From a bacterium (GTDB lineage Bacteria; Krumholzibacteriota; Krumholzibacteriia; LZORAL124-64-63): 44,918 nt of DNA. Positions 8,687 to 16,841 of this stretch are shown one piece after another. Within the stretch, counting starts at the first letter, position 1. The number at the start of each line of letters is the position of its first letter. The position numbers and the translations under genes are program-made. The stretch lies in NCBI GenBank assembly GCA_024223715.1, contig JAAEOA010000408.1, positions 1-44,918 on the forward strand, given 5' to 3'. The notes under the pieces were generated by a model, which did no database searches, was not told the origin of the DNA, and saw nothing but the letters and a program-made list of their open reading frames with translations.

Positions 8687-8721
8687 GGCCCCGCACACCA
8701 GAATTGGTTTGCGGGGCCTTT
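8687..8721 (+). terminator. Rho-independent terminator after the transketolase-family gene
   Basis: GGCCCCGCA (8687-8695) and TGCGGGGCC (8710-8718) form a perfect 9-bp stem with a 14-nt loop, followed by TTT. It ends 21 bases before the next start, so it may act as an attenuator rather than a full stop. Confidence 0.6.
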
Positions 8722-8739
8722 CCAAACAAAGGATCATTC

Positions 8740-10029
8740 ATGGGATTTCTAAAAACCACCGGCACCATTTTTATTATATCCGGTCTTTTTCTGGGCTGTT
8801 CCAGTGCCCCTAACGTGGCCACGGACAAAACGACTTCACACCCCGTGGGAACTCTGCAATTTATTGAGAGCGTACCTGAAGAAACCACCTTGGACTCTCC
8901 TGCTTTTGAAGATGCAGCCACTGCATGGCCCGCGTATCTGGCCTCCGCCAAAAGCAGCATCGATGTGGCCAGTTTCTATTTTTCCCGCATGGGTGACGGC
9001 AAAGATTCGTCAGCCCCGGCCGGCCTTGAAGACCCTCTTCTCAAGAGCATCCAGGCTCTGGAAGATGCCGCCGGCCGCAACGTGAAAGTTCGCATTCTGG
9101 GTGACTCAAAATTTCAGAAAACCTATCCTGAATTGCTGGCCGAATTTAAAGAGGTCCCGGGTGCTGAAAGCCGGGTCATTGACCTTGATTCTCAAACGGG
9201 CGGGGTCATGCACGCCAAATATTTTCTCATCGACGACAACACCCTTTTTGTGGGTTCTCAGAACTGGGACTGGCGTGCTTTGAGTCAGATTCGTGAATTG
9301 GGCGCATTGGTCAATCATCCTCGGATGGCTGCCCAGTTAAAACTGATTTTTGAAATGGACTGGGAAAGTGCCGCTGGTGGTGGACCTTCCCTCCAGGTGC
9401 AGCCCGAAACGATTCCATATTCCCAGCTCCCCAAGGCCGTTTTGCAAGCACCCAACGGTGAAAACGTTACCGCGGTACTCGCTGCAAGTCCTTTGGTTAG
9501 CCTTCCTCCGGGAGTTCCCTGGGACCTTCCTCTGCTGGTGGAACTCATCGATTCCGCCCAAAACAGCGTGCACTTGCAATTACTATCTTACAACCCATCC
9601 GACCGCGAAGGTCGCCTTTTTGACGACCTTGACAGCGCTTTGCGCCGAGCCGCCGCCCGTAAAGTTAAGGTGGAAATCATTTTTTCCAACTGGTCCAAAG
9701 TGCACTACAAACTGCATTGGATTCAAAGTTTGGCCGCCGTCAAAAACATCGATATTAAATTCTCCAACATTCCAGAACACAGCCATGGTTTTGTGCCTTT
9801 TGCCCGGGTGGAACACGCCAAATACATGGTTGTTGATGGGCAACGATCCTGGGTGGGAACATCCAACTGGTCTCGCGGTTACTTCCACGCTTCACGCAAC
9901 ATCAGTCTGTTTTTCGATGGATCAGGTGCCGCCCGGCCTCTTGATGATTTTTTCGCCCACGGCTGGGCCAGCCCTTATGTTGAAACCGTTGACCCGGGCG
10001 GAGATTACCAACCACCCAAACGCCGCTAA
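8740..10029 (+). CDS. Phospholipase D-like lipoprotein with two HKD motifs
   Basis: 429 residues from ATG 8740 (AAAGGA 6 bases upstream). The N-terminus is a lipoprotein signal with lipobox FLGC (Cys20). Two phospholipase-D-superfamily half-sites are present: HAKYFLID (His158, Lys160, Asp165) followed by GSQNW, and HAKYMVVD (His359, Lys361, Asp366) followed by GTSNW. Both HxKx4D sets are intact, so a working two-half active site is likely. Members cleave or transfer phosphodiesters in phospholipids, cardiolipin or nucleic acids. Lipid anchoring places this one at the periplasmic face of a membrane, favouring a lipid or envelope substrate, which is inference. It precedes the hydrolase gene by 43 bases. 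Confidence 0.85.
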   Translation: MGFLKTTGTIFIISGLFLGCSSAPNVATDKTTSHPVGTLQFIESVPEETTLDSPAFEDAATAWPAYLASAKSSIDVASFYFSRMGDGKDSSAPAGLEDPLLKSIQALEDAAGRNVKVRILGDSKFQKTYPELLAEFKEVPGAESRVIDLDSQTGGVMHAKYFLIDDNTLFVGSQNWDWRALSQIRELGALVNHPRMAAQLKLIFEMDWESAAGGGPSLQVQPETIPYSQLPKAVLQAPNGENVTAVLAASPLVSLPPGVPWDLPLLVELIDSAQNSVHLQLLSYNPSDREGRLFDDLDSALRRAAARKVKVEIIFSNWSKVHYKLHWIQSLAAVKNIDIKFSNIPEHSHGFVPFARVEHAKYMVVDGQRSWVGTSNWSRGYFHASRNISLFFDGSGAARPLDDFFAHGWASPYVETVDPGGDYQPPKRR

Positions 10030-10035
10030 CCTGCA

Positions 10036-10060
10036 TTGGCTTTGGCTTTGGCTTTGGCTT
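10036..10060 (+). repeat. Hexanucleotide tandem repeat (TTTGGC, about four copies)
   Basis: TTGGC is followed by three perfect TTTGGC units plus TT, directly upstream of the GAAAGG ribosome site of the next gene. It could be polymerase-slippage DNA. Copy-number change would move the ribosome site relative to the upstream stop but not change a coding frame. Confidence 0.8.
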
Positions 10061-10072
10061 GAAAGGAAAACA

Positions 10073-10645
10073 ATGAGCAACCCAAATAACATTCCCGACC
10101 GCTTGGTACCCGAGCGCTGCATCCTTGTGGTGGTCGATATGCAGGAACGCTTTCGCGACCTGATATATGATATTGACAAAGTTATGGCCGGATCATCGCG
10201 TCTGATTCAATTTTGCCAGGCTGTTAATATTCCCATCCTGGTTTCTGAACATTATTCTCGAGGGTTTGGTGTTACGGTAACGGAATTGCGGAATCTTTTT
10301 AAACCCCTGAAGCCCTTGGAAAAAATCCATTTCAGTTGTCAGGCCAACGAGAATTTTGCCAAGGCCCTGAAAGATTCTGGCCGTGACCAGATCATTCTCT
10401 GCGGCATTGAAACTCATGTTTGTATATATCAGACCGCTGCTGATTTGTTGCGCGATGGTAAACAGGTGGCTGTGGCCGTGGATGCGGTGAGCAGTTGCTC
10501 GGCAGCCAACCGCCAAATTGGCCTGCACAGGCTGTCTGAAATGGGAGTGCAGAGCATGGGTGTTCAAATGCTCATGTTCGAGTTGCTGCATAAGGCAGGC
10601 ACCAGCGAGTTTAAAGAAGTCTCGGGTTTGTTACGGGGAAGTTGA
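10073..10645 (+). CDS. Isochorismatase-family cysteine hydrolase
   Basis: 190 residues from ATG 10073, with AAAGGA about 6 bases upstream. The catalytic triad of the family is visible: Asp22 in VVVDMQERF, Lys84 in EKIHFSC and nucleophile Cys117 in GIETHVC, followed by the usual helix (TAADLLRDG) and the AVDAVSS strand. Relatives such as YcaC-like proteins hydrolyse small amides, nicotinamide or isochorismate; the substrate here is unknown. It probably shares a transcript with the PLD-like lipoprotein and ends at a strong bidirectional terminator. Confidence 0.85.
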   Translation: MSNPNNIPDRLVPERCILVVVDMQERFRDLIYDIDKVMAGSSRLIQFCQAVNIPILVSEHYSRGFGVTVTELRNLFKPLKPLEKIHFSCQANENFAKALKDSGRDQIILCGIETHVCIYQTAADLLRDGKQVAVAVDAVSSCSAANRQIGLHRLSEMGVQSMGVQMLMFELLHKAGTSEFKEVSGLLRGS

Positions 10646-10675
10646 TTGCAACAAACCCACCACCTGAAATCAAAA

Positions 10676-10716
10676 CGAAAAAAAAGTCCCTGCTCATCAG
10701 AGCCGGGACTTTTTTA
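10676..10716. terminator. Bidirectional rho-independent terminator
   Basis: An A-rich run, then GTCCC (10686-10690) with inner GCTC, pairs with GAGC and GGGAC (10705-10709) around ATCA, followed by T6. It lies between convergent genes ending at 10645 and 10733 and can serve both. Confidence 0.75.
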
Positions 10717-10732
10717 TTAAACAACCCTGATT

Positions 10733-11764
10733 TTACATAAATTTGTAAGTTAATCCCAGAGCCATGGTCTGTTTGAACTGTCCAGCTTTGCGAATGGCTT
10801 GGTGAACATCAGAAGCGTTCAGCAAATTGCCATCTTCATCTACTGAAGGGGCCACTGTGTTGTCGTACTTGTCGTAAACCCAGCGCAGGAAAAGTTTGAC
10901 TGAAATTACCGAAGTAATGTTGGCAGTCAGAGTATTTTCCCAGTCCACATCCATAGTGGTGCTGTAATCAGCCAAGTCATCCGGCAGGCCTTCAGCAACC
11001 AAGTCAACATCGTCTTCGAAGGTGCTGGTTCCTGAATAAATGAATGGCAGAGTCAAAGAAAGTTTTGATTCCCAATCCACTTTTCCGTCCAGAATTCCGG
11101 ACTTGTACTCGGTGATAAATTCAGCAGCCAATTCCGTGGAACTCTCGGAAGTTGTTTCACTGCTCGGAGCAGGATTGAGAAAGAACTCACGACTGTTCTG
11201 AATAAATGCAATACCCAACCGACTCATCAGTTGGCGTTCTTCGGTATTGATCCAGGGTCTGGAGATACCGACACTTTCTTTCAGGGTTTTTGGGTTGAAA
11301 CTTAAGGTCCGGTCAGAATCGTCACTCACATCTTCAAAAAGCGAGACAAACGAAACCGAGACATATGGATCCCAACCACCTTTTGGGGTCCACCGGAATA
11401 GAGATTCGAGGTCGATGATATCGTCGGTTTTGTCGGGTTTTTCCCAATACAGCATGTCGCCACTGTCCCGGTCCTGCTTGTGCGACTGACCGTAAGCCAG
11501 CTTGATGGTATTGCGCCAGTTGTTCAGATCGTTGAACTGTTTTTCAAATTTGGCATCGAAATTTGCGGTCCAGTTAACAGACCCTTTTTCCCCACCATTC
11601 CAGTTCTGGGAGTATGAGCTTTGCAGAAGATTCACTCCCACGCTCACGTCGTTCTGCCAGATGCCAATTTTTTTATCATCATCCTGAGCGAAAACCGGTA
11701 AGACCAAACCCATAATCAGGATTGCCACAAAAGTGTAAACGCCCCACATCTTCGTACCATTCAT
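10733..11764 (-). CDS. DUF3078 outer-membrane-type protein
   Basis: 343 residues. A signal peptide (VYTFVAILIMGLVLPVFA) is followed by the DUF3078 signature: WQNDVSVGVNLLQSSYSQNW, then alternating strands with NWRNTIKLAYGQ, a DDIIDLESLFRW segment and a C-terminal series of amphipathic strands ending LGLTYKF. DUF3078 proteins are common in Bacteroidota and relatives and look like outer-membrane barrels of unknown role. ATG 11764 has AAGGAAA about 10 bases upstream. The MscS channel gene lies upstream on the same strand, with a hairpin in the 64-base gap, so cotranscription is uncertain. Confidence 0.7.
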   Translation of the reverse strand: MNGTKMWGVYTFVAILIMGLVLPVFAQDDDKKIGIWQNDVSVGVNLLQSSYSQNWNGGEKGSVNWTANFDAKFEKQFNDLNNWRNTIKLAYGQSHKQDRDSGDMLYWEKPDKTDDIIDLESLFRWTPKGGWDPYVSVSFVSLFEDVSDDSDRTLSFNPKTLKESVGISRPWINTEERQLMSRLGIAFIQNSREFFLNPAPSSETTSESSTELAAEFITEYKSGILDGKVDWESKLSLTLPFIYSGTSTFEDDVDLVAEGLPDDLADYSTTMDVDWENTLTANITSVISVKLFLRWVYDKYDNTVAPSVDEDGNLLNASDVHQAIRKAGQFKQTMALGLTYKFM

Positions 11765-11786
11765 ATCAATAATTTCCTTTTAGTTT

Positions 11787-11810
11787 GGGGCTCCTAATTA
11801 ACAGAGCCCC
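11787..11810 (-). terminator. Intergenic hairpin between the mscS-like and DUF3078 genes
   Basis: GGGGCTC (11787-11793) and GAGCCCC (11804-11810) form a 7-bp perfect stem with a 10-nt loop. A weak T-run follows only on the plus side, so it may be a transcript-processing hairpin rather than a terminator of the minus-strand mscS-like gene. Confidence 0.4.
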
Positions 11811-11828
11811 GAATTTTCAAAACCAAAA

Positions 11829-12713
11829 TCAGCCTTCGGTTTTTTCCATGTGAACCACAGTTTGCGGGTAAGGAATATCAATACCGGCTGCATCGAATGC
11901 TTCCTTGCAGGATTTGTGGAAATCGCCGTGCAATCCCCAATAATCGGAAGCATTCACCCATGGCCGGACCTTAATATTGACACTGCTGTCAGCCAATTCT
12001 CCCACGGCGACAGTGATGCCGGGTTCTTTCAAAACCCGAGTATCTTTTTCCAGCAGGTCAGTAATAATTTCCATGGCCTTGTTGATGTCCGAACCATAGC
12101 CAATACCCATGACCATGTCTACCCGGCGGGTATCGTAACCGTTGTAGTTTTTGATCACGCCGCCATACAATTGACCATTGGGCACGGTTACACGAATGTT
12201 GTCGCCAGTGGCAATGGTTGTGCTGAAAATTTGAATATCCTTAACCACACCTACGACACCGCCGGCATCAATAAAGTCACCTGTTTTAAATGGGCGGAAT
12301 AAAAGCAGCATGACACCACTTGCAAAGTTCGCAAGAGTTCCCTGCAAAGCCATGCCAATGGCAAAACCAGCAGCACCAAGAATGGCCACAAATCCAGCCG
12401 TCTGCACCCCAAATCGGCCAATGACGGCAATAATGGTAAAGGCCATGATTGCAAAATAGACCAGACTGCCGACAAAACCTGTCAGGCTGGGGTCTACCCC
12501 ATTTTTGGTCATCAATTTTTTTATGACATTTCGCAAAGAACCGGCAATAATGCGGCCAATAAGCAGTATGACAATGGCCATAATCAGTTGCAAAGCATAA
12601 TGCGGGCCCTGATCCTTTAAAAAATCAAGGGCTGCTGCTGTAAACCCGGTTGCATCGTTAAGGGTGCCTTGTGCTGCTTCAGTAGGGGTGGCTTGTCCCA
12701 GAAAGTACATCAT
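11829..12713 (-). CDS. mscS: Small-conductance mechanosensitive channel (MscS family)
   Basis: 294 residues. Three membrane helices cover about 40-145: an N-terminal helix (LQLIMAIVILLIGRIIAG), a second, and the pore helix with the MscS glycine-alanine pattern (GAAGFAIGMALQGTLANFASG). Then come the beta domain (RPFKTGDFIDAGGVVGVVKDI), the VPNGQLYGGVIKNY motif and a C-terminal alpha/beta vestibule. The size matches the minimal E. coli MscS (286 residues). It releases solutes through the inner membrane on osmotic downshock. GGGAG lies 5 bases before ATG 12713. A perfect terminator palindrome (12850-12885) separates it from the upstream operon. Confidence 0.92.
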   Translation of the reverse strand: MMYFLGQATPTEAAQGTLNDATGFTAAALDFLKDQGPHYALQLIMAIVILLIGRIIAGSLRNVIKKLMTKNGVDPSLTGFVGSLVYFAIMAFTIIAVIGRFGVQTAGFVAILGAAGFAIGMALQGTLANFASGVMLLLFRPFKTGDFIDAGGVVGVVKDIQIFSTTIATGDNIRVTVPNGQLYGGVIKNYNGYDTRRVDMVMGIGYGSDINKAMEIITDLLEKDTRVLKEPGITVAVGELADSSVNIKVRPWVNASDYWGLHGDFHKSCKEAFDAAGIDIPYPQTVVHMEKTEG

Positions 12714-12849
12714 TTTGTCTCCCTTTTTTTTACTCGTTCTTCATTCCATTCTTCAATCCAATTTAAACCGAAGATATGAGGTAAAATCTTCAGTCTGGTC
12801 CAATATTGGATAAATAGGGTACACTTTTTCTCGAAGATGTCAAACACCA

Positions 12850-12885
12850 AAAAGGAGGCCTAAAGTTAACTTTAGGCCTCCTTTT
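12850..12885. terminator. Bidirectional terminator, perfect 36-bp palindrome
   Basis: Every base from 12850 to 12885 pairs with its mirror: A4, GGAGGCC, TAAAGTT and complements, ending T4. It sits 14 bases after the OmpA-like stop (minus strand) and marks the end of the envelope operon. Confidence 0.85.
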
Positions 12886-12899
12886 ACAGATAACAATAA

Positions 12900-13976
12900 T
12901 TATTCAGGCAAATCTATGATTAAATCGATGCGTCGATTTTTGGCCCGGCCTGCACTGGTATCGTTCAAGGCCACCGGCCGGTCCGGTCCAAATCCTTCTG
13001 TTTTTATGCTGCCTTCGGCCCAGCCTCGCATGGATTCGAGAGTTCGGGCTACGGTTTCAGCGCGTCTGCGGGACAGCAGCAAATTGGCCTTGCGGGTGCC
13101 GGTATCGTCAGTATGGCCTTCAACTTTGGCCTGTGCCCCAGGGAACAAATTCAGGGCATCGGAAATCTTGGCCAAAAGAACATCCTGGCCTGATTTTAAT
13201 TGTGAGCTGTTCACCCCGAAAGAAATGCCATGAAGGCGCATTACCAGGCGGTTGTCACCCACCCTGAGGACTTCGCCTTCATCGGTGGTTATGGAATTAA
13301 GCAGTGTGGTTACCGAAGCTTCCCGCTGCTGTTTTTGGGTCAATACTGTTTCGGCGGCCGAGCGATCAGCCTCTGCCACACCTGCCCTTAATTCCGTCTC
13401 CCAGAGTTTTTGGCGCAGAGCTCGGACCTCAACGGTCAAAGAGGTAATTTGGCTGTCCTGGGCTGCTATGCGCCCGCCAACCAAGGAATCGAGTTGTCGG
13501 TTGGCAACCGTGAGAGAATCAATGGTTACCTGCCGACGAAAATTTCTGGCCGTTAGTTTTTTCATCAGATATTCAGCCTGAGGCGAGCCACTGAGCAAGG
13601 GGTCCAACTCCTGGCGATTCAGGGATGCAATTTCCTGCAAGGCCTGGTCGAAGCGCCCCAACAAAGTCTCGTAACCATTCTTCTTTTCACGGATTTTATT
13701 CATGAATGCAGCCTGATTCAGCAACCGGTCCGCTTCTTCCCTGATTTTCGCCCACTGAGCTTCGGTTCCGCCATTGTTTTCGGCATAACCCAAATGGGAA
13801 TCCAACTGACGCCAGGCTGAGGGCAAATCACCCTTGGCTCCAAGCTTTTTGGCCTGCTTTTGAATAGCTTTTATTTCCTCAAAAGCCGGGGGCAGTTCAA
13901 CTTCTTCTACGGCCCAGCTGCTCTGCACCGTTAGCATCAGCAGAGCCAACAAAATGATTCCCAAACGCCTCTTCAA
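12900..13976 (-). CDS. OmpA-family peptidoglycan-binding protein with coiled coil
   Basis: 358 residues from TTG 13976, which has a near-perfect GGAGG 7 bases upstream and overlaps the GT9 stop in TTGA. Signal peptide 1-22. Residues 30-225 are helical and heptad-like (two charged stretches separated near 130), suggesting a periplasmic coiled coil. Residues 240-358 are an OmpA-like domain: EGHTDDTG (286-293), LSRRRAETV (301-309) and GRAKNRRIDLII (343-354), containing the Asp and Arg that bind diaminopimelate in peptidoglycan. There is no barrel, so it probably spans the periplasm and grips the wall. It is the last gene of the operon. Confidence 0.85.
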   Translation of the reverse strand: MKRRLGIILLALLMLTVQSSWAVEEVELPPAFEEIKAIQKQAKKLGAKGDLPSAWRQLDSHLGYAENNGGTEAQWAKIREEADRLLNQAAFMNKIREKKNGYETLLGRFDQALQEIASLNRQELDPLLSGSPQAEYLMKKLTARNFRRQVTIDSLTVANRQLDSLVGGRIAAQDSQITSLTVEVRALRQKLWETELRAGVAEADRSAAETVLTQKQQREASVTTLLNSITTDEGEVLRVGDNRLVMRLHGISFGVNSSQLKSGQDVLLAKISDALNLFPGAQAKVEGHTDDTGTRKANLLLSRRRAETVARTLESMRGWAEGSIKTEGFGPDRPVALNDTSAGRAKNRRIDLIIDLPE

Positions 13977-15037
13977 AACAATTCCTCCGTTTTAATGCGA
14001 TGCAATTTCATAACCGCCTCCAGAACATCACGCTCAAAGATGGTTTCCATGCAATTATACTGCGGGCAGTCAGATCCCGGGCAGCCTTCACAGACAGGAC
14101 AATCAACCTTCGGAGTTACTGACTGAGTGCGACAACCCCAAGGAGCCCATCGTTGTGAACTGAATTCTTTAACCGGTGGAAAAAGCCCCACCGTTCCCAA
14201 CCCTAAAGCGGCCGCCAGATGCAAAGACCCAGTCAATGGTCCTATGAAATAATCTCCAGCCGACAAAATTCCCAGAAAATCCCGAAGATTGAATTGATCC
14301 AACAATACAGTGGCTTGTTTGTCCAGTGTTTGAGTCATTTTTTCCACTGGATTTCCATCCTGTGCAGAGCCCAATACAAACACCCGAAAACCGTTGAGCC
14401 CCATCAGGGCATTGGCCACACCGGCAAATCGTTCGGGCATCCAGTCCAACATTGAGTCGCCTGTTCCTGGATGAATAAAAACCGCATTGTCTTCTCCCAA
14501 TTTATTTTCATCCCGAAATTCCTGCCCCAAAGCTTGTTGTCCTCTGGTTAGCTTCAGTTGATTTGCGGAATCTGCAGGCCTTTCAGAGGCCGCTTTCAAA
14601 AATCGTGATCCCAAAAAACGTTGAACCAAAGCCAAATTGCGATCCTTTTCATGCAACTGACCAGTGGCCGCCTTTTCCCGGTGCCCTTTATTGAGGACAA
14701 ACCTACTTCTGAAGGAAGTCCGCCGGCCATACCGAGCTTTTATTCCCGCCGACTTCAGCAAGTTCCCCAAATCCGGTTCCTCATTCAGCATGACTACAGC
14801 GGCATAGTTTTCCGCTGCCAATCGTTCTTTCAAAAGCTGAGATACTTCCTGAGAATCGCTCGGAGCCCAAGTCCACACTCCCGATAAATGAGGATTGTTC
14901 TCCACCAGGGGAACCCATGATTCAGAAACCAAAACCTGTATGTCCAGGTCGGGCCGGGCTGACCGCAAGTAGGGAAACACAGGAAGGGAAAGGACCAAAT
15001 CCGTAAGGGAATCGGTTCGTGTTATAAGTACTTTCAC
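13973..15037 (-). CDS. Glycosyltransferase family 9 (heptosyltransferase-like)
   Basis: 354 residues from GTG 15037, chosen because it overlaps the GT2 stop in GTGA; the longer start at 15055 has no ribosome site. The N-terminus (VLITRTDSLTDLVLSLPVF) is the GT9 loop that holds the acceptor, FIHPGTGDSMLDWMPERFA is the sugar-nucleotide site, and GPLTGSLHLAAALGLGTVGLF is the C-terminal signature. A cysteine cluster (CPVCEGC, SDCPQYNC) near the C-terminus is common in this family. GT9 enzymes add heptose from ADP-heptose to the LPS inner core at the cytoplasmic membrane face. Canonical heptosyltransferases have GD in the first loop, where this one has TD. Confidence 0.85.
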   Translation of the reverse strand: MKVLITRTDSLTDLVLSLPVFPYLRSARPDLDIQVLVSESWVPLVENNPHLSGVWTWAPSDSQEVSQLLKERLAAENYAAVVMLNEEPDLGNLLKSAGIKARYGRRTSFRSRFVLNKGHREKAATGQLHEKDRNLALVQRFLGSRFLKAASERPADSANQLKLTRGQQALGQEFRDENKLGEDNAVFIHPGTGDSMLDWMPERFAGVANALMGLNGFRVFVLGSAQDGNPVEKMTQTLDKQATVLLDQFNLRDFLGILSAGDYFIGPLTGSLHLAAALGLGTVGLFPPVKEFSSQRWAPWGCRTQSVTPKVDCPVCEGCPGSDCPQYNCMETIFERDVLEAVMKLHRIKTEELF

Positions 15038-15774
15038 GACTGATTCAATTTCCACAGTTTAATATACTTGCTTAAAACATAAAAGGAACTGGCCAGACAA
15101 AGCACCAGGCCCGCACCACCATCCAAAATTCCACCCTGAAGAATCCACATGCGCCAAAAGCTGACCTGGCTTCGCAAGGCAGCCATGGGAAGGCTCACTT
15201 TTTTACCTTTTTTGTGCATCATTTCTGCAGCAAGTGTGCTGTAACGATTGGTCTTCTCTGAATACTGTTCCATTGATGTGTACGTGTAATGATGCAGCAA
15301 CCCCTCCAGCCGCCCCACACTCCCATGGGTTTCCACAAATTCATGCACTGCAAGGTCGTTGAAGCCCGCTCGTTCTTTGTGAAACAAACGCACAATTCTT
15401 TCCGGATGCCATCCGCAGTGATGAATCCACACCCCCAGAAAGCTACTCAAACGGTTCACTTTATAAGCGGACGTGGGGCTGTCATCTGGCAAATCATTAA
15501 TTGCTTGTTTCAGTTCTTCAGTGACCACTTCATCGGTGTCCACACTTAGAATCCAATTGTTGCGACACAGCCCCACCGCTTTGCCTTTGGTCAGGCCAAA
15601 CCCCAACCATTCGCTCTGGTGAATTTCCACCCCATGGCAAGCGCAAACCTCGGCAGTGGAATCAGTGCTGCCTTGATCCAACACCACCACCTGGTCGGCA
15701 AAAGCCACCGAATGGAGACAACGATCCAAAGCCTCGGCATCGTTCAGGGTTATTATGGCAACGGATATTTTCAC
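15034..15774 (-). CDS. Glycosyltransferase family 2 (WaaE/KdtX-like)
   Basis: 246 residues from GTG 15774, which overlaps the upstream stop in GTGA with GGGGAAGG just before it. The GT-A fold is visible: VAIITLNDAEALDRCLHSV, then DQGSTDST and the metal/nucleotide DxD-like VDTDEVV. GWHPERIVRLFHK and HEFVETHG are typical of the WaaE/KdtX branch, which adds a sugar to the LPS core. A C-terminal hydrophobic segment (GLVLCLASSFYVLSKYIKL) probably anchors it to the inner membrane. With the GT9 next door it suggests a small LPS core assembly block. Confidence 0.85.
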   Translation of the reverse strand: MKISVAIITLNDAEALDRCLHSVAFADQVVVLDQGSTDSTAEVCACHGVEIHQSEWLGFGLTKGKAVGLCRNNWILSVDTDEVVTEELKQAINDLPDDSPTSAYKVNRLSSFLGVWIHHCGWHPERIVRLFHKERAGFNDLAVHEFVETHGSVGRLEGLLHHYTYTSMEQYSEKTNRYSTLAAEMMHKKGKKVSLPMAALRSQVSFWRMWILQGGILDGGAGLVLCLASSFYVLSKYIKLWKLNQS

Positions 15775-16829
15775 CGAACCGAACCTTCCCCGGAATCAAA
15801 CAAATCATCCGGAACCAAAATTACTTTCCCTACATTCATTCTTTTTTCCAGCCGTTGGTGAGCTTCCGCAGCTCTGGAAAAGGGTAAGACCAAATCAATG
15901 ACCGGATCAATTTTCCCTGAAGCCTGCAATTCCAGGAGCTCTTTAACCCAGGCACGGGTTTTGTATCCCATATCCCACATGCGCCCCAGATTCACCCCGG
16001 CCATGCTTTTATTGTCGTTCATCAGTCGCAATGGATTCAACTTCAACCAAGGGATTTTGGCCAGCGTTTTTAAAGAGGATAGAACCCCACTGCCGGAACC
16101 CACCGCAGCGTGGGAGAAGCCAAACAGGACCAGGCGGCCACATTTGGCCATGGCCTGATAGCTCTCCATTATCCAGGGGCCATTGCGGGGCTCCAGGGCA
16201 ACATCCACTCCTTTGCCTTTCGTGGCGGCCTTTACCGCCGTAGCAAAGTCACGTCGTTGGCTGTCGAAAACAAACTCCAAACCCAACTGGCTAAGGAATT
16301 CGTGTTTTGATTCCGAGGCCGATCCCAAGACCCGGGCCCCCACCAAAGCACACAACTGCACCACGGCCAGACCTACTCCGCCCGCAGCCGAATGAACCAA
16401 GACCACATCGCCTGCGGAGACCGGGGCCATCACCCGGACCATTTGCCAGGCTGTCAGGAAATTCACTAGAAGAGCGGCACCCTTGACCGGACTAATTCCT
16501 TCAGGCCGAACATGAACCAGCTTTTCATCGAGCCATACTTTTTCGCTATAACCACCAAAATTGCACATGGCAACAACCGGCTTACCCAGCCAGTCCTCGC
16601 TGACCTCACTGCCTACAGCCTCAACTGTTCCAGCCACTTCGTATCCAGGGACAGCGGGAAATTTAGGGGCATCCGGGTATAAACCCAGACGTATCATCAC
16701 GTCGGCAAAATTCACCCCGACGGCTTCGACTCTAATTTGAATTTGTCCCGGTGCCACGCGTTGGTCCGGCACTTCCAACAGCTTCAGGTTATCTGTGGAG
16801 CCTTTGCCGGCAATGGTTATTTGTTTCAT
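15771..16829 (-). CDS. Zinc-independent MDR oxidoreductase (quinone reductase/VAT-1-like)
   Basis: 352 residues, ATG 16829 with AGAGG 7 bases upstream. The N-terminal GroES-like domain carries VGVNFADVMIRLGLYP and FPAVPGYEVAGTVEAVG, typical of quinone oxidoreductases. The Rossmann domain has HSAAGGVGLAVVQL (146-159), binding NADPH. The catalytic-zinc cysteine and histidine of alcohol dehydrogenases are absent. The C-terminal third (SSLKTLAKIPWLKLNPLRLM) matches the VAT-1-like branch. It is probably an NADPH-dependent reductase of quinones or enones in the cytoplasm. Its place inside a cell-envelope operon, overlapping a glycosyltransferase by 4 bases, is unexpected. Confidence 0.85.
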   Translation of the reverse strand: MKQITIAGKGSTDNLKLLEVPDQRVAPGQIQIRVEAVGVNFADVMIRLGLYPDAPKFPAVPGYEVAGTVEAVGSEVSEDWLGKPVVAMCNFGGYSEKVWLDEKLVHVRPEGISPVKGAALLVNFLTAWQMVRVMAPVSAGDVVLVHSAAGGVGLAVVQLCALVGARVLGSASESKHEFLSQLGLEFVFDSQRRDFATAVKAATKGKGVDVALEPRNGPWIMESYQAMAKCGRLVLFGFSHAAVGSGSGVLSSLKTLAKIPWLKLNPLRLMNDNKSMAGVNLGRMWDMGYKTRAWVKELLELQASGKIDPVIDLVLPFSRAAEAHQRLEKRMNVGKVILVPDDLFDSGEGSVR

Positions 16830-16841
16830 TTAAAAACCTCT

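Noticed and set aside
9350..10072. A long open frame runs through the PLD-like gene into the isochorismatase-like gene, suggesting a fusion.
   Set aside because: The N-terminal part is an out-of-frame shadow of the PLD-like gene; the real start at 10073 has a ribosome site and begins the conserved domain.
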